Source of the DNA: Eubacteriales bacterium
GTDB lineage: Bacteria > Bacillota > Clostridia > Lachnospirales > Lachnospiraceae
Assembly (NCBI GenBank): GCA_030524545.1
Contig: JAUNGM010000017.1
Location: 1-64,000 of the forward strand
DNA length: 64,000 bases
Reading direction: 5' to 3'
Position 1 is the stretch's first letter; every line of letters begins with the position of its first letter. Of the stretch, positions 61,818 through 64,000 are shown piece by piece. The notes below the pieces were generated by a model that worked only from the letters and a program-made list of their open reading frames with translations, made no database searches and had not been told where the DNA came from. Made by a program: the position numbers and the translations under genes.

Positions 61818-63257
61818 ATGGAGAAAGAATTACAGAAGATGGAAGCTTCCCAGGCAGACGTAATGACTGCCCTGAAGCCGGATTACAAAAGCGAGATCCT
61901 GGCGATTATCCGGAGCAATGCTTCCCCGAAGGTTATGTGCAGTAAGCTGGATGATTACCACGAAAATGATCTTGCGGAGGTTCTGCCGGATCTGACTTCG
62001 GCGGAGCGGCGAAAGCTCTACAGAATTCTGGATATGGACATGCTGTCCGGTATTTTTGAGTATACGGAAGAACTGGAAGCGGGGCAGTATCTTGGAGAAA
62101 TGGATCTGAAGAAAGCAGCGGCAGTGCTTTCCAGTATGGAAGCAGATTCCGCAGTGGAAGTGCTGCGGAAGATCGAAAAAGACAAACGGATGCTGCTTAT
62201 TGAATTGATGGATGAGACTGTGCGGGGGAATATTGCGCTGATCGCATCTTTTGATGAGGACGAGATCGGAAGCCGGATGACGACTAACTACATCGTGATT
62301 CCGAGGAATCTGACTGTGAAACAGGCAATGAGTGAGCTGGTGGAACAGGCCTCCAGGAATGACAATATTTCTACGATATTTGTTGTGGATGAAAATGAAA
62401 CCTTCTACGGTGCCATGGATCTGAAGGAGCTGATCATTGCCAGACAGAGCGACTGCCTTGAAGAACGGGTAATGACTTCTTACCCTTATGTCTACGGACA
62501 GGAAACCATTGACGACTGTATCGAAAAACTCAAGGATTATTCGGAAAATTCCATTCCGGTGCTGGATAACAACAATCATCTTCAGGGTGTGATCACATCT
62601 CAGAACATCATTCAGCTGATCGATGATGAGCTGGGAGAAGACTATGCGATGCTGGCCGGCCTGACAGCGGAGGAAGATCTGAAGGAGCCCCTGAAGGAGA
62701 GCATGAAAAAGAGGCTGCCGTGGCTTTTGATTCTGCTGGGGCTTGGGATGGTGGTGTCCTCGGTAGTGGGAATCTTTGAAAGGGTGGTATCTCAATTGAC
62801 TCTGATCATGTGCTTCCAGTCTCTGATTCTGGACATGGCGGGAAATGTGGGCACCCAGTCTCTGGCAGTGACGATCCGTGTGCTGATGGATGAAACCCTG
62901 ACAGCCCGGCAGAAGCTTGGGCTTGTTGGGAAAGAGGTTCGGATCGGCGCATGTAACGGAATCATCCTGGGGATTCTTTCCTTCGGGGCGATCGGCTGCT
63001 ATATCTGGTTTTTTAAAGAAAAAACGCCTGCATTTGCATTTGCTGTATCCGGCTGCATCGGAGCGGCACTGATCCTTGCAATGGTAGTTTCCAGCATTGT
63101 GGGAACCTGTATCCCGCTGTTTTTTAAGAAGATTCATGTAGACCCTGCTGTTGCATCCGGCCCGCTGATCACGACGGTAAACGACCTGGTTGCCGTAATC
63201 TCCTATTATGGGTTAAGCTGGATGCTTCTGATCCGGGTGATGGGGCTGGCAGGATAG
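61818..63257 (+). CDS. mgtE: MgtE magnesium transporter
   Basis: A 479-residue Mg2+ channel/transporter. An N-terminal superhelical MgtE_N domain (about 30-140) is followed by two CBS domains (about 145-275) that sense cytosolic magnesium. A plug helix and five transmembrane helices follow from about 310, including the pore segment AGNVGTQSLAVTIRV and GPLITTVNDLVAVISYYG with the conserved Asp. The ATG at 61818 is preceded by a full AAGGAGGT; the frame is open upstream without such a site. I could not find the conserved M-box magnesium riboswitch motifs in the long leader. Confidence 0.92.
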   Translation: MEKELQKMEASQADVMTALKPDYKSEILAIIRSNASPKVMCSKLDDYHENDLAEVLPDLTSAERRKLYRILDMDMLSGIFEYTEELEAGQYLGEMDLKKAAAVLSSMEADSAVEVLRKIEKDKRMLLIELMDETVRGNIALIASFDEDEIGSRMTTNYIVIPRNLTVKQAMSELVEQASRNDNISTIFVVDENETFYGAMDLKELIIARQSDCLEERVMTSYPYVYGQETIDDCIEKLKDYSENSIPVLDNNNHLQGVITSQNIIQLIDDELGEDYAMLAGLTAEEDLKEPLKESMKKRLPWLLILLGLGMVVSSVVGIFERVVSQLTLIMCFQSLILDMAGNVGTQSLAVTIRVLMDETLTARQKLGLVGKEVRIGACNGIILGILSFGAIGCYIWFFKEKTPAFAFAVSGCIGAALILAMVVSSIVGTCIPLFFKKIHVDPAVASGPLITTVNDLVAVISYYGLSWMLLIRVMGLAG

Positions 63258-63317
63258 AGCTGCGGCAGTTCCGGGTATTGGTTCTATTCTTAAAAATTCA
63301 TAAATTTCAAGTAGAAA

Positions 63318-63347
63318 TTACAACTTCCCGGAAAAGTATGCTATAAT
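63318..63347 (+). promoter_or_regulatory. promoter of the DUF1002-type gene
   Basis: TTACAA (63318-63323) and TATAAT (63342-63347) are 18 bases apart, about 48 bases before the start at 63395. Confidence 0.6.
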
Positions 63348-63394
63348 GTAGAAACTTAGGAAACAAAACAATAGACATAATGGAGGAAGCAGTT

Positions 63395-64000
63395 ATGAAA
63401 AAAAGAAACATGATCAGTGCTATCGTATGCAGTGTCTGCCTGGTAGCTGCGAATGTGGTTCCGGCCATGGCAGATGCCGTGAAGGTAGTTACCCTCGGCG
63501 CTGATCTGACCGACGATCAGAAGAATACAATGATGAGATATTTTAAGGTGGACAGCAGCCAGGTGCAGATCCTGACGATCACCAATCAGGATGAGAGGGA
63601 TCATTTAAGCGCGTACGTTCCGCTGGAACAGATCGGAAGCAGAACCGTGAGCTGTGCTTATGTAAAGCCAACCCAGTCCGGCGGCATCAAGGTCCGTACA
63701 GCGAATCTGAACTGGGTAACCTGCAATATGATCGCAACGACACTTTCCACATCCGGTGTGACGAACTGTGAAGTTGTAGCCGCCTGCCCGTTTGAAGTAT
63801 CCGGTACGGGCGCCTTGACAGGAATCCTGATGGCATATGAGACAGCCAGCGGGGAAAAGCTTGATACCACGAAGAAGGAGCTTGCTACCCAGGAAATGGT
63901 AGTGACCGGCAATCTTGCCCAGGACGTTGGCCAGGATGATGCCACGAGTATTATCAATGAAGCCAAAATGCAGATCCTTTCCGGCAACGTTCAGAATGCA
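63395..64000 (+). CDS. secreted DUF1002-family protein, partial (runs off the window)
   Basis: The first 202 residues of a secreted protein; no stop is reached before the window ends. Residues 1-26 are a signal peptide ending at PAMADA with a likely cut after ALA/AMA. The mature part begins VKVVTLGADLTDDQKNTMMR and contains GVTNCEVVAACPFEVSGTGA and GILMAYETASG, a pattern I recognise from clostridial DUF1002 proteins (YpuA-like) of unknown function. The ribosome site is GGAGGAAGCAGTT. Function cannot be proposed from the sequence; a cell-envelope location is implied. Confidence 0.75.
   Translation, partial: MKKRNMISAIVCSVCLVAANVVPAMADAVKVVTLGADLTDDQKNTMMRYFKVDSSQVQILTITNQDERDHLSAYVPLEQIGSRTVSCAYVKPTQSGGIKVRTANLNWVTCNMIATTLSTSGVTNCEVVAACPFEVSGTGALTGILMAYETASGEKLDTTKKELATQEMVVTGNLAQDVGQDDATSIINEAKMQILSGNVQNA

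Noticed and set aside
61830-63137. 435-codon minus-strand frame opposite mgtE
   Set aside because: Antisense shadow rich in His/Gln/Arg; MgtE on the plus strand has clear domains and a full ribosome site.
1-64000. CRISPR arrays, tRNA/rRNA genes, prophage or insertion sequences
   Set aside because: Scanning found no regularly spaced repeats, no cloverleaf or rRNA sequence and no transposase, integrase or phage structural motifs.

Overview
The window looks like a chromosomal stretch of a gut Firmicute of the family Lachnospiraceae, perhaps close to Blautia. This is an inference from low-to-moderate GC, strong AGGAGG-type ribosome sites, TTGACA/TATAAT promoters, a type II fatty-acid cluster using FabK with a fused AccD-AccA, PfkB/KDPG sugar-acid genes, and carbohydrate loci with CUT1 transporters that lack their own ATPase. 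I saw no rRNA, tRNA, CRISPR array, prophage or intact insertion sequence. The last gene runs off the right edge.

Layout. (1) 1-7631: a sugar-acid (Entner-Doudoroff-type) region: KDPG aldolase, KDG kinase, a second PfkB kinase, a FadR-type GntR regulator, a GntP permease and an IlvD/Edd dehydratase. Together they would import an aldonate, dehydrate it to a 2-keto-3-deoxy acid, phosphorylate it and split it. (2) 7686-9136: a minus-strand cyclase-family hydrolase and a CarD-type regulator. (3) 9327-18784: a complete fatty-acid initiation and elongation operon, fabH-acpP-fabK-fabD-fabG-fabF-accB-fabZ-accC-accDA, with a FabT-like palindrome over its -10. (4) 18843-28832: a 5-oxoproline/glutamate region (pxpB, pxpC, D-2-hydroxyacid dehydrogenase, pxpA, dicarboxylate-type symporter, aminotransferase, LysR regulator, RraA-type aldolase, glutamate dehydrogenase). 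Three of its promoters share one AT-rich element next to an extended -10. (5) 28945-34857: an MBL hydrolase, dihydroorotase, an ABC-F ribosome-protection-type ATPase behind an apparent three-codon leader/attenuator, a DUF2284 protein and a HAD phosphatase. (6) 35103-46132: a beta-glucan locus (two GH94 phosphorylases, divergent AraC regulator, binding protein, two permeases, secreted GH16). Two promoters carry identically placed direct repeats. (7) 46372-61248: a glucuronoxylan locus (SGNH/sialate O-acetylesterase-type esterase, GH115, YesM/YesN-like two-component system, binding protein, two permeases, GH8, GH43). (8) 61818-64000: an MgtE transporter and a partial DUF1002-type secreted protein.

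The most interesting items are mostly regulatory. They are the MRR-stop leader whose ribosome site forms the 5' arm of a terminator before the ABC-F gene; the shared promoter element of the pxp/LysR region together with a possible pathway through an RraA aldolase; the AraC direct repeats; the GntR palindromes around the gntP promoter; and the FabT-like operator with no fabT gene nearby. Function assignments rest on motifs and family knowledge; no database search was possible.
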